Shown here one piece after another: positions 21,580 through 32,620 of a stretch of 64,000 bases of DNA. The notes beneath the pieces were generated by a model. The model did no database searches. It saw nothing but the letters and a program-made list of their open reading frames with translations, and was not told where the DNA came from. The stretch is from the NCBI GenBank assembly GCA_025594325.1, contig JANHCV010000008.1, positions 1,736,001 through 1,800,000 on the forward strand. Reading direction: 5' to 3'. The stretch's first letter is position 1. Every line of letters begins with the position of its first letter. Source of the stretch: Blastocladiella emersonii ATCC 22665 (Eukaryota; Blastocladiomycota; Blastocladiomycetes; Blastocladiales; Blastocladiaceae). Made by a program: the position numbers and the translations under genes.

Positions 21580-23202
21580 ATGAAGCCCGTGTGCGACGCG
21601 ATCATCGCCCGCCTCATGGCCGGGCTCATGGCCCTCGCCATCCTGTTCGCGGCCTTCGCCGCCCCCGCCGTTGCCGTGTCCGCCGTCGCCGCTGCCGCGA
21701 CCTGCTCGCCCATCCCGATCGTCTGCCCGGCGACCGTCTGCCCCGCCGTCCTCTCGGACTGCGTCTACCTGATCGAGTTCCCGTCTACGCCCACGTCTAC
21801 CTCGACGTCCATCGCTCGGACCAAGCTGTTCCCGAACCAGACGCTCGCCAACCTGACGCTCGTCATGCTCACGACGACCTCGGCCTCCTCGCTCACCGGC
21901 ACCGACACGTACGACCCGTGCCGCTCGGACCTGTACCGCGCCACCGACCTATCGGCCTCGATCGGCTCGCGGTTCACGCCCGCCTCGATCAACGCGTCGG
22001 CGTCCGCCCTCTCGGCGGCCTCGCACGGCGACGCGTTGTGGACCTGGCTCTCGGGTCTCGTCTCGACCACGGCTTCCGCGTCCGCGTGGCTCACCCTCGC
22101 CTCGGCCTCGGCCGACGCCAACACCAACGTCACGTCGGTTCCGCCCGTGACGGCCAAGAACGGCACCTACGCCAACCAGACCGTCTCGGCCATGGCCGCC
22201 GCCATGTGCCGCGCCCGGACCACGCGCCTTCCCGTCGACGACCTCTCGCTGTTCGCCTCGGCGCCGTCAGCTTTCGGTACGCGTCCATTTCTCACTCTTC
22301 TGCCCGCCACACAAACAGCGCGATTGACCACCGTAAGCTGTATAGCCGACAAGGAGGTCATCACGCTCGCGCAGTTTGACTACGACCTGTACAAGTACGG
22401 GTCCGTCGACATGGCCCTCATGTCGTCGCCCCAGGCGGCCGACACGGTCGTCGCGCTCAGCAAGGGCGCGTTCGTCGGCTCCGACATGACGCTCCTGCCC
22501 GAGACCATCTCGGCCGCCCTGATGCGCCGCCAGCGCATCGACGACATCGAGCAGCAGGTCATCGTGCTGCAGAAGAAGTCGCTCGCCCAGGAGCAGCAGC
22601 TCCTCGCCAAGGACCAGGTGATCTCGGCCAAGGACCAGCGCATCTACGAGCTCGAGCAGCAGCTCAAGCTGGCCCTCACGAAGCCGGTCCGCACCTACAT
22701 CGACTCGAAGCCCGTGCCGGCCGCCGCCGCCGGTCACGGCATGACCAAGGACTCGGCGGCCCCGCTGCCGCCGCTCGCGCAGCCCCTCGCCGCGCCTGAG
22801 CAGCACTCGGCCCGCGACCTCACCAACATGGCCAAGGCGCACATCGAGCCCACGCCTGCTCCACACCACCACCAGGTCCTCGACAACGAGCAGGACCACG
22901 GCCACAACTCGATGGCGGACGCCCGCGCGTACTGGACAGAGACCCGGCTCACCCGCGCCGTCACGCTGATCACTGACGGCCTCGACTCGGCCATGCACGC
23001 CGTCGCGACGCGCGTCAGCTTCCGCTACTCGTCCGTCCCGGCCATCCCGGCGTCGCTCAACCCGTCCAGCGCCAGCTTCCTCGTCGTAATTGACGTGATC
23101 ATGTCGCCGGCCTTCATCACCATCGCGATTTTGGTCCTCGCCGTCGTGTGTGTCGCGAAGCGCACCTCGCTCCTTGACCAGCCGATGGATGATCTCTCGT
23201 AA
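21580..23202 (+). CDS. Single-pass membrane protein of unknown family (paralogue B, N-terminal part)
   Basis: Read without splicing, 540 residues ending TAA at 23202. Features in order: a signal peptide around residues 8-33, a Ser/Thr/Ala-rich ectodomain with NLT and NQT sequons, a Q/E/K coiled coil at about 308-368 (DIEQQVIVLQKK, LAKDQVISAKDQ), a PLAQP..AAP..RDL block and a membrane helix near 505-530 ending VVCVAKRT. A frame-neutral 69-bp intron at 22277-22345 (GTACGC ... TATAG) is likely. The stop overlaps a GTAAGT donor at 23199, so the protein probably continues by splicing into the frame from 23333. However, the obvious acceptor at 23268 runs into TAG after three codons, and the next at 23281 is out of phase. 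Paralogue A has a single continuous gene here. Either this copy is broken, or the two parts are separate genes. Confidence 0.65.
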   Translation: MKPVCDAIIARLMAGLMALAILFAAFAAPAVAVSAVAAAATCSPIPIVCPATVCPAVLSDCVYLIEFPSTPTSTSTSIARTKLFPNQTLANLTLVMLTTTSASSLTGTDTYDPCRSDLYRATDLSASIGSRFTPASINASASALSAASHGDALWTWLSGLVSTTASASAWLTLASASADANTNVTSVPPVTAKNGTYANQTVSAMAAAMCRARTTRLPVDDLSLFASAPSAFGTRPFLTLLPATQTARLTTVSCIADKEVITLAQFDYDLYKYGSVDMALMSSPQAADTVVALSKGAFVGSDMTLLPETISAALMRRQRIDDIEQQVIVLQKKSLAQEQQLLAKDQVISAKDQRIYELEQQLKLALTKPVRTYIDSKPVPAAAAGHGMTKDSAAPLPPLAQPLAAPEQHSARDLTNMAKAHIEPTPAPHHHQVLDNEQDHGHNSMADARAYWTETRLTRAVTLITDGLDSAMHAVATRVSFRYSSVPAIPASLNPSSASFLVVIDVIMSPAFITIAILVLAVVCVAKRTSLLDQPMDDLS

Positions 23203-23332
23203 GTTCTCTCCGTTCTCCGACTTGCGCCGCAGTACCATGATCACTGACTGACCTGGTCACGCGTGTAGGATGCGACTGTAGTGGGCGACTGCCAAAATCA
23301 AGGGTCTCACGGCCACCTCGGCGCCAGCCACC

Positions 23333-25314
23333 ATGCCCTCGGGCCTGGCCCAGCACTGGCTCAAGGCCGCCTTCTACCTCCTGCAGATTCAGCACTCCTT
23401 TTGCGTATCCCAGGCCACTCTCCTCGTCGGCTCCACGCACAAGCACCTTCGCCGGCTCCAGTCCGCGCTCTCGTTCAACGCGTCGCGCACCGACAGCGCC
23501 GTCGAGCTCGACATCGACGACATGACGCCCGAGATCGAATTGGATTTCAACCGGATCCGGACAATGTACGCTCTTGCTCGCGTGCTCGACTCGTACCCGG
23601 AGCCGCGATAACTAACCTTCGTACGTGCGTCAGGGTGCTCAACTGGGGTACCATCAACATCGACGGACGCAAGGCGGAGCAGCGCATGTTCATCTGGTTC
23701 CCGCACTGGATCAACGTCTTCTACCCCGAGCTCGCCGGCACCATGCTCAACTTCAAGCAGCTCATGTTCAAGTCGGCACCCTCGCCGACTGCTTCCAGCC
23801 CGGCCGAGAACCGCCTTCCGTTCCTCGTCCATCTCGACACGGACCATCTGTGGGCCGCCGCGTTCATCTTCTCGTACACCAACCTGGGCACGTTCATCCA
23901 GCACCAGCAGCTGCTCGAGCGCGCCACGACCGCCTACCACCTCGCGTGCGCCAACTTCCGCCCCGATCCGGAGGTGGTCAAGGGCACCACGGGCCTCATG
24001 AACGCGCACCGTGCCTCGCTCCTGCGCGCTGCCCGCGAGCACAACGTGGCCCTCGCCGCGGCTGGCGGCGCCGAGCCCGCCGAGATGATTGCCCGCGGTG
24101 CGGCTCGCCTCATCGAGTCGGACACGGACAACGAGCTGTCGCTCAAGCACCTGCAGCCCGGCCGCCGTTCGGCCGTCTGGTGGAGACACGCTCCCAAGAC
24201 CGTTATCACCAACCTGCGCGCCATCCTGATCACCAAGCCGCAGTACGGCGACGATACCCTCGTCAAGAGCCTGGCTGTCACCGCCAACGGGCGCCGGGTC
24301 GCGTTCCCGATCCCCGCATGGACGGGCACGTCCAGCTACATGCCGCACACGCAGCACGTCAAGTTCATGGAGTACATTGTGCGGGCGCAGCCGCCCATGT
24401 TTTTCGTTACCATCAACGATAACTCCAAGCAGCTCGACACGCACTTTCGCGACACGCGCGGGCTCACGGACAAGGACCGCAAGTGGACTTCCGACGACCG
24501 CCTGCAGACGGTCCCTGTGTTTTCGCGGTTCTCGGCTGCCGTTCGCAACGCCGACGGCACACGTTCGACCAAGACCCTCGCCGTCTCGCAGTCGCACTTT
24601 GTCCGCAAGTACGTGCGGTCGGAGACCGAGCGTTTCGAGATTCGCCACCGCGTCGCGTCCGACTTTGCCGAGATGATCGCTCGCAGCAAGATGCACGGCG
24701 TGTCGATTGAGCGGTGGAACGCTGCGGCGCAGACCGCTCGGGACCTCGGCGCGCACCCCACGCAGCAGACCATGATCCAGACCAGCGGCACGCCCGTCAC
24801 GCTCAACGAGATCGACGTGGCCATGGCCATCGCCACCCGCACCACGCTCACCAACACGGCCGCCGTGCTCGCCCGCCGTCGCGTCGTGCAGCAGCAGCAG
24901 CTCAACACGCCGTTCCAGGGCTCCAAGCTCAACCCGGTGTACGCGGCGATGTACGTCGGCGATGACGATGCCGACGTCGGCCCGCTGCCAGCGGCGGGGC
25001 TCGACTCGCACCTGGTCCAGGACAGCTACCCGCCCAAGCACAGCACCTACATGAGCTACTCGGCGCGCCTGGTGTCCATGCACTCGTCCATCATCCACAA
25101 CGACGGCCGCCTCGTCCTCCTCGAGGCTGACGCCAAGGGCGAGGTCTACCAGTTCGTCCGGCCGGACGCGCTGATCAACTGCGAGCCGAGCTCGCTGGAG
25201 CACTGGAAGCCGCTGCACCCTCTCCGCACCGTGAGTACTCACTCCGATGGCCCGTACTTTGGGGCCAACAAGGAGATTCTCAAACTTCTCCCCGTCTACG
25301 ATAACTCCGATTAG
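23333..25314 (+). CDS. Downstream part of paralogue B or a separate gene, function unknown
   Basis: The model is join(23333..23565,23634..25314), 637 residues. A 68-bp intron with a TAACTAAC branch site joins IRTM to VLNWGT in frame. The ATG at 23333 has a GCCACC context, so an independent start is possible, but the frame is also open from 23282 behind a TAG acceptor. No domain was recognised. The protein is soluble-looking with conserved-style blocks (FIWFPHWINVFYPE, MFFVTINDN, HFVRKYVRSETERFEIRH). The final 84 bases before the stop form a GTGAGT...TTAG intron candidate (25231-25314). If it is removed, the frame runs on through a hydrophobic VALAYLPLFYPLLYF segment and into the right arm. 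A large minus-strand open frame across this gene is a shadow. Confidence 0.6.
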
Positions 25315-25453
25315 GTAGCGCTCGCCTACCTCCCCCTTTTCTACCCTTTGCTTTACTTTCCGTTTTGCGTTTTCGTCACCAAAAAAAACCAACGAAACCC
25401 GAAAAAAAGCTTCGACCAGCCGTGTGCGCACCCTCGCGCGCACGCGCCCATCT

Positions 25454-28400
25454 CGGCCCGCGGCCGCCGCGACCTCGTGTCGTGTCATTGCCGGCGCGCC
25501 CCGTGCCGCGCCCGCCGACACCGAGTTCCGGCCCGACCCAGATCGCGCGACACGTACTCGGCGCTCCTCGTGTCGGGCAGGCACCCGGCCGCCGGTCGCC
25601 GTGGTCCCGAGCACCTGCTCGGCTCGCTCGCAGGCACGCGACCGCGTCACCGGCACGGCCATCGACGCCAGCTCAACGTCGATTCCTCGGCCTCGGCTCC
25701 GAGCAACGGCGAGCCGTCGCGCGACGACCATCTTCTCGCGCTGCACGGCCGCCACCCGCTACTACACGAACGACTCGCATCGTCTCTATCATCGGCCGCA
25801 GACCAAGATTGCGCTCGTCCCGATCGAGTCGTCGTAGCACCCGCACCGACCGCGTCTCGTACACACACGCACGGCATGGCCCCCGCCGTCCGCGACTCGG
25901 TGCCCCAAGGCCAGCAAGCAGCTCAAGTCGTCCCGGCCATCCTGCGAGGGTACGACGGCGAGCACTCGGCCAAACTCAACAACGTCCACGACCCACTGGT
26001 ACGGACGGCATCGGTGCATTGCCCACTCGCTCCCATGGCCTCGACCCCCGTACATCCGTACTTTTGGGTGGTCGGGCGAGAGCGGCGGATCCGTGGACGC
26101 CGCCAAAGCTCTCGGAGTGGCCCCGAACGCATACGTTCACATGCACCGATGCCGATCCAGTGGGAAAATTGTCGTCGATCTCGCACGCGCGCGTCATCCG
26201 GCCCCAAGCGCGCCGACTATCTCGACGATTTTCGCCGCCACGCTCAACTACGGCGGCGGTACCTACAAGCTCACGCTCACGCTCACGCTCACGGCCAGGT
26301 CGACCGACGGCCCGATACCGCGAGAGATCGTCTCGCAGCTCACGTCCCGGCCTCGACTACCTCGTGCCACGCGTACACGGGCTCGCGCACCACCAGGGCT
26401 ACCAGTACCGGCAGTACCACCAGTACCAGCTCCTCGAGAGTCGCGACCCGCCACACCACACCACACCGAGATCCAGGCCTCTTGGTACGGATCTCGCGCT
26501 GCTGCTGATACCCGCCTTGGCGGACACGGCCAGCTGACTCGTCGCGTCGCGTCGCCCGTGTAGAGTGCATTCCGCACCTCGACGCCCGTGTGTTTGTTCT
26601 TTTTGATTTTTGACCCATCCGCGGCCGCACCCGGTTCCACCACATCACCCACCCACGGTACACGGCAACCGGCCGGCCAGCCACGTCGCGGCGCGCTTCC
26701 GCGTCCCCATGCAGATCATCATGGTCACGCGTATTCCCGCCACGACTGACTATTGACTCGGTCGACCTGATCAACGACACGACCGAGCGAGCCCCCGCGC
26801 CGACTCGCCGCAGGCGTCCACTACCGCGACCGCCGCGCGCGAGTCCTTTTGCCGTACATCCGCGCGCTTTTCTCAAGGCGCCGGCATCTGCCTGTTCTTC
26901 ACGTTCACAATCATGTCCGTCTCGCTCGCCGAGACCGCGCGCCCAGTACCCGCGCACTACCACGACGGTCATGGCCACGTTCGCGTCTTTCTAAGGACGC
27001 GTTCCGCAGCTGCGACGACCTGTCGCCGCCCGGCCACGACCGGCCACCCACCCCAAGTCCGCCGCACCTGCTCGCCACCTCGTTCCTCGGCCAGTACCTG
27101 TACCTGTACTCGTACCAGGAGCAGTTCGGCGGTACTTCTCGTCCATCCATCCATCCAGATCATCGCGCCGGACGACGCGCTCACGCCCCTACACGCTTTC
27201 TCTCGCGTGTCGACCACCCAGCGTCACTCGCTTGAGATTGCGTCCCGCCGCCCGCTGCCACAGCCGCACTCGTGCCCTTTCTCGAGTCGGCCGGCCCGCG
27301 CGGGGCGCCGCTACCGGTCCCTTTTCTCGCACGTCCTTGTCAGCCAGGCTCGCTGGCCAGACGGGCGACGACACCGGTCGCGCGATACGACCGACCATCA
27401 CCACCACCAGGTCACGATCCCGATCCCGCGCGCGAGTCGACGGCACCAGCAGCGCCGCCACGACCCGCGGTTCGCTCGCTCGCCCATCGCCTCCTCGCAC
27501 CCGATCCTGTCGCGGGATCCACACACGCGCGCGTCCGACGCGCGGCCGCCCCACGTTTGCCGCCGCTGCCGTCGCGACCGCCACGGCCGCCATCGAGTAC
27601 CACCGACCTCGCGCCAGATCACGCAGCTCGACTCGATCGCCCCACCACTACCAGCACCTCCGGCACGCGCGGGTCCGACGGCTTCCGCGCGAGACCACGC
27701 CCCACAGACGGGCAAGGGACGGTGAGGAAGAGGGGTCCGGGTTGCCGTGTCGCCTGCACCCCGCAGGCCGACGGGCGCCCGCTCCCCACGCTTCCTCGCT
27801 GTCCCGGTCTCGCAACGTCGCTGTCACCGACCACAGTGGCCCGCGCGCCGGCGTGCCCGACCGGCTCTACCGCGTGGACCGAGGCGCGGCGACGCACCCG
27901 ACCCTTTTCTGCGTCGCCGCCACGCCTCCTCCTCGGTCCCGACCCTCAAGCAGCTCGCGCGAGAGACGACGACCTCGAGGGCTCCCAGTCCGAGTTCTCG
28001 AGTACCTTCTCCTCGCCCCAGCTGTACGCGGTCCAGCCCGTCACGGTTAGCTACGACGTCCCGACATCCGCCGTCGCGCGCTGAGAGGCCGCAGCGAGTA
28101 CGACCCCAACGCGCTCGCTCCGCGGCCTGCTCCTCAAGTCAAGTCAAGCGCGCCGCGACGGCGGTTCCCTCGGCACGTCGCCTCGGGTAGCGGGTACCGC
28201 ACTTGCTCGCGTACGCGTGTGTGTGGGTGGTTCACTCGAGCCGCTCGCCGCCGCCGCGAGCATTTCGCGCGTGCTACTGCCCGGGGACCCCGCCATCCAG
28301 GTCCAGTCGCAGGCTGCCACCGCCGGCAGCCTTGACGGCTCACCTCGGAAGGCACCACCACCACCAGCTCATCGACACCACTACAACCACGGTGAGCGGC

Positions 28401-29600
28401 CAGCAGAGCGTGTCGCGGGCCAATAGTGCCCGGCACGCACAGCGGCCGCAAGTATTCCGGTTCGACCACGGCGGCCCTTGCGGCGCGTTCCCTCGCGGGG
28501 GCGCCGCGGCCGCCGTCCACACGGGTCCCCTTCCGCCGACAGCCGCGCCAAGGAGCGTGGCCCCACCGCCGCGCCGCTCGCCAAGAGTGCGAGTGTGTGT
28601 CGCGGTGGTGCGACCGAGCGGATCGCGACCGGGGTCGGACCGGCGCCTCAGCGCCGCACGCCACGAGGGCCTCTTCGAGGTCATATTCGGGCGTGCGGGC
28701 GAGGCAAGAAAAAAAAAAGTCCCGCGTTTGATGCGCGAGCGTGCGTGGCCCGGTGTCGCGCCTGGCCCGTGAGAGGCCGGTGCTGCGAACCGGTTGACCC
28801 GCGCTCTGCAGCAGAGCGCGGGGCACAAGACCAGTGGGTTCGGCCGCGCGCAAAGCGTACGTCCTCGGCACTCTCGCGCGTATCGACGATCGATCTCCGT
28901 GACTAACCCGCGCGCGTGTGTCTGTTCCGTGTAGGCCCGGCCCAAGCCCCTGGCCCCTCGCGCAAGGCGCGAGGTGGTTGGCCGCAGAGACCCGCGCCCT
29001 GTTGAGGTGCGCGGTAGCGGCAGAGCACGCCCCGCGCAGTAAGCGTACGTCTTCTCCTGCTTCTCGGCCTCCCTCGCGTGATCCGGATGACTGACTCGTT
29101 CGTGCTCGCACCGTGTAGGCCGGAGGCCGGTTCTTGGCCACTCGTTCAGGCGAGGTTGGCCAGCCGCGCGATGTCCGTGCGTGCCCCGATGGGTGCGCGT
29201 GGCCGCGACGGCGTCGACCCTGATCCGCACACGCTGTGTATGTTCTCCCTCTGTTCTTTCGCTCATGTATCGTTGCCCCGTTGACTGACCTGATCCGCGC
29301 GCGTGTAGGCCGGTCGGTTCATCAACACTCAAGCATCGACAACCCCAAGCATCAACAACTTCGAGCTCAACACCCTCAACACCCTCGACACTCAACCTGC
29401 TCGGTCAGCGCGCCCGCCTCGTACCCGCATCCCATCCACACCCGCACCACCACCACCGGCACCGGCACCACTTCGAGCTCGACTGCAACTGCAACCACGC
29501 TTCCGCAAGTTCAACCTCACCACCACCACCACCACCACCGCAACAGCTCGAGTGCAAGAACGACATCATCACCATCATCAACACCGTGCCGGTGCTGGGC
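25454..29600 (+). pseudogene. Degenerate gene-like region (right arm)
   Basis: Short plus-strand stretches have the codon bias and composition of real protein but change frame repeatedly. Examples are TRYYTNDSHRLYHRPQTK near 25750-25835, YGGGTYKLTLTLT near 26255, GICLFFTFTIMSVSLAET near 26885, FLGQYLYLYSYQEQFGG near 27085 and SSPQLYAVQPVTVSYDVP near 28010. Acceptor-like CTAAC or CTGAC...GTGTAG strings occur at about 28900-28935, 29085-29119 and 29284-29309. The last opens a frame reading FINTQASTTPSINNFELN followed by Pro/Thr/His runs. An old membrane-protein gene broken by indels would explain this. A many-exon gene with micro-exons is less likely but not excluded. The arm copies share the damage. 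Confidence 0.4.
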
Positions 29601-30141
29601 GCGCTGACCGAGGACCGTGCTCTCCTCCCCTCCCTACCTTCCTCCACTTGATGTTCCCCTTCCCATGTCTCCTCACCCGCCTCCTTTTCTCTTGCTCCCC
29701 CTCGACTCCCCTTTGCTCGTACTCGTTCCCCTTCGATTCCCAACTCTCCCCTCTCCGCTCGCCCGTGTTTTGGTTTCCCTGTTCTTGACTTGTTCCATGG
29801 AATTGTACTGGAGCCATTGTGGCGCTCCCTTCTGACCTTCACATCAATGCCCGCAGCAGCGACACTTGTCGAGTACAGAGGACATGAGCAGCGAAGACGC
29901 GTCGCGCCACCCGCGTGGACTTGAAACCTTCAACGGCCCTTTTCCTCACGAACACCAGCGTCCCCGTCGAGATCAAGTGGTAACCTTGGCTTCGCCGGAA
30001 GCGGAGTACCAGCGCCACCCTCAGCCGGCCCGTGTAATCCATTCCTGCCCCCCACAATGCTTGCATCGAAGGGGACCAAACCGAGTCGTCACGGGAAGAG
30101 TGTATATAAGCTAACCAGCGCCGCCCAGCACGATCGGAACC
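29601..30141. other. 3' flank with a pyrimidine-rich tract (right arm)
   Basis: Bases 29615-29790 are a long C/T-rich tract on the plus strand, the mirror of 10225-10400. No gene was found. The sequence between 29800 and 30141 is the 3' flank of the minus-strand gene that stops at 30142. Confidence 0.5.
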
Positions 30142-30900
30142 TCAGGCAAAGCTGACCGAGGTCATCTCGTGCGGCAGGTGCGACCCGTCGACCGTGGTCA
30201 CGGTCACGGACTGGCCGTCGGCGCCCGTCGTCGTCTGGCTCGAGGTCGACTGCCAGTTGCCGCCGCCGCCGCCGCCGAACGCGGCCGAGTGGTCGGTCGA
30301 GGTCGCCTGAGCGGGACCGGCGGACGCGACAAAGGCGTCGCCGCCGAACCCGGAGCCGAGCGTGAACACGTCGCCGTGGTTGCCCGTCGAGGAAGTGTGG
30401 AACGCGTCCGTGTTGCCCGTTGCGGTGGGCCAGCATGCGTCGTGCGAGTTGGCGTTCCAAGTGCCGTATCCGCTGGCCGAGTCGTGGGCCGGGAACGAGG
30501 ACGACGTGTCATGGTGCGAGGAGCCCGTCGAGGGCCATCCCGCGTAGTCGCTGCCGAAGGCGGTGGCCCCGTGGCCGTCAAACTGGCCCTGCTGCTGGTG
30601 GTGACCGACGGGCACGCCGTTGACGAGGGTCGTGGTGTGGGTCTCGCCGTTGGATAGCGTCGTGGACGCGGTCGACATGGACGAGGAAGAGCTCGCGGCG
30701 GGGGCCGAGAAGGCAGTGGTGGTGGCGGGACCAGGTGCGGCGACGGCACCGTGTGCCTGCTGCTGCTGCGCCTGCTGCTGGGACTGAGCCAGCTGCGACT
30801 GGAGCTGCGACAGGAGCTGCGCGACGTCGGCCGGCGCGCCCGCGGCCATCTGCGTCTGCGACTGGACGGCGGCGGTGCTGGCAAAGTTGGCGACGGACAT
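30142..30900 (-). CDS. Q-, S- and G-rich low-complexity protein, function unknown (right copy)
   Basis: A 252-residue protein identical to the one at 9115-9873. The likely TATA box is at 30965-30971 and the divergent neighbour is CPSF30 at 31589. See the left copy for sequence features. Confidence 0.75.
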   Translation of the reverse strand: MSVANFASTAAVQSQTQMAAGAPADVAQLLSQLQSQLAQSQQQAQQQQAHGAVAAPGPATTTAFSAPAASSSSSMSTASTTLSNGETHTTTLVNGVPVGHHQQQGQFDGHGATAFGSDYAGWPSTGSSHHDTSSSFPAHDSASGYGTWNANSHDACWPTATGNTDAFHTSSTGNHGDVFTLGSGFGGDAFVASAGPAQATSTDHSAAFGGGGGGNWQSTSSQTTTGADGQSVTVTTVDGSHLPHEMTSVSFA

Positions 30901-31588
30901 GGTGGTCTGGGAGCGGTTGATCGAGTAGCGAGCGCGCGTGCAGGCAGCGGCGGGGACGCCGGGCCCTTATACATCTCCGACGCGAGCGGTGGGCAGTGGA
31001 GGCGAGGCGGGTCCGGAAATAGTCGTCGCCGCGTCGTTCACCGAGGGCGACGGCGGCACCCGAAACCCGCGCGCCCTGGATCCCGACGGCGGCCTGCGGT
31101 ACAGCAGCTGCGGTCCGGAGCGCGGTCGAATCGGCACGGGCTGGGCGTCGCCGGGCCGGCCGAGGCGGGCGAGTGGACGCGACGTCGCGGTCGCTGCGGC
31201 GCACGGTGAGACCGGCCGAGTCAGCGATGGATCCCCGAACGCCAGGCCCACCACCATCCACCGTCTGCGATACGGCGCGGCACGGTTCTTGAGACGAGGG
31301 CCGCGCGCGGGTGGCGGTGCGGCGTCGACGGTGAGACCGCCGCCGTCACGGCCGCGAGTCCACCATCGCGACGCCGCCCGTCCGTTCATTCGTGTTCATG
31401 AGGTCGATTGCATGTCACGGCCGAAAAGCGAGAGAGAGCGGCGGTCGCACGGGAGAGCGTGAGAGCGGGCCGCCCTGCGTCGTCGTCCACAGCGACGTCG
31501 TCGCTTCCCTCATCCTCTCCCCCTTCCAACAACACCACCCGCCCATGTATACTCGCTGCAACGACGACGCGGCGCCGACACGACAACC
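30901..31588. promoter_or_regulatory. Divergent promoter region (right copy)
   Basis: Mirror of 8427-9114, with a TATA-like box at 30965-30971 on the minus strand for the Q/G/S-rich gene. It is identical in both arms, so both copies of each flanking gene should be regulated alike. Confidence 0.5.
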
Positions 31589-32430
31589 ATGACATCGACG
31601 CTGCCGCGCCTCCCGTCCTTTGCTGCGCCCGGCGTGCCGCAGCCGGCCCTCGCGGCGACGGCGAACGGCCCCACCCCAACAACAGCCGTCGCGTCCGCAT
31701 CGGCCGACGACTTTGTGTTCGACTTTGAAGAGTTTGTCGCGTCGGACCTCGGGATCGCGCTCGTGCCGACGCGGCCGCCGCCGTGCCGGTCGTACGTGCG
31801 CGGGCAGACGTGCGCGCTCGGCGTGCGCTGCCCGTTCCGGCACCCGCCGCCGTCGCGCAAGGTGGTGTGCAAGCACTGGCTGCGCGGCCTGTGCAAGAAG
31901 AGCGACGCGTGCGAGTTCCTGCACGAGTACAACCTGCGCAAGATGCCCGAGTGCTGGTTCTTTGCAAAGTACGGCGAGTGCTCGAACCCCGAGTGCGAGT
32001 ACCGCCACGTCGACCCGAGCTCCAAGGTGCGCGAGTGCCCGTGGTTCGCGCGCGGCTTCTGCCGCCACGGCCCGAGCTGCAAGAACAAGCACATCAAGAA
32101 GACGCCGTGCCTGCTGTACCTGGCCGGCTTCTGCCCGTACGGCAAGGCGTGCGCCAACGGCCACCCCAAGTTTGAGGTCCCGACGGTCGACGACGACGAG
32201 TTCCACCACGGCAGTGGTTCCGGGCCCTTTGGCGGCGGCGGTCCTGGTGCGGGCGACGACAATAGCAACGGCCGCCTCGACCACATTGGTGCACCCCCTC
32301 TCTCGTTGCGCTCTTCCTTCATCCCTGGACTGACACCCTCGCTCCCACACGTATAGTCTGCTTCCGCTGCGGCCGCAAGGGCCACTTTGCCAACTTCTGC
32401 CCCATGGGCCGCGCGCGACCGCCGCAGTAG
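31589..32430 (+). CDS. CPSF4: CPSF30/Yth1, mRNA 3'-end processing factor (right copy)
   Basis: The model is join(31589..32288,32357..32430), 257 residues. Five CCCH fingers are read directly: C66-H85 (CX8CX5CX3H), C94-H112, C122-H140, C150-H168 and C174-H192. The 68-bp intron (GTGCAC...GTATAG, CTGAC branch) joins to a short second exon encoding a CCHC knuckle, CX2CX4HX4C at 235-248, then ends RPPQ. This matches the cleavage and polyadenylation factor subunit that recognises the poly(A) signal. Budding-yeast Yth1 has the five fingers without the knuckle, whereas animal CPSF30 keeps it, so this is the ancestral form. The kinase-RING gene starts 190 bp downstream on the same strand. Confidence 0.95.
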
Positions 32431-32620
32431 TAGCCTCTGCGTCTCGGCCACGTCGACTGATGAATATACAACCATACCCGTCCAGACATGCATCGCTTTC
32501 AGGGTGAGGTTGCGGTGAACGGGCGAGAAGAGGTGAGCGACGCGCCGACCGTGGCCGCCCTCCAGCTCCCATCGCCGCTCCCTCCCCTCGAAGATCCCCC
32601 CTCACAACTCTCACAACTCG

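Noticed and set aside
23389-25755. 788-residue minus-strand open frame
   Set aside because: Antisense to paralogue B and running on into the arm; composition is that of a GC-bias shadow.
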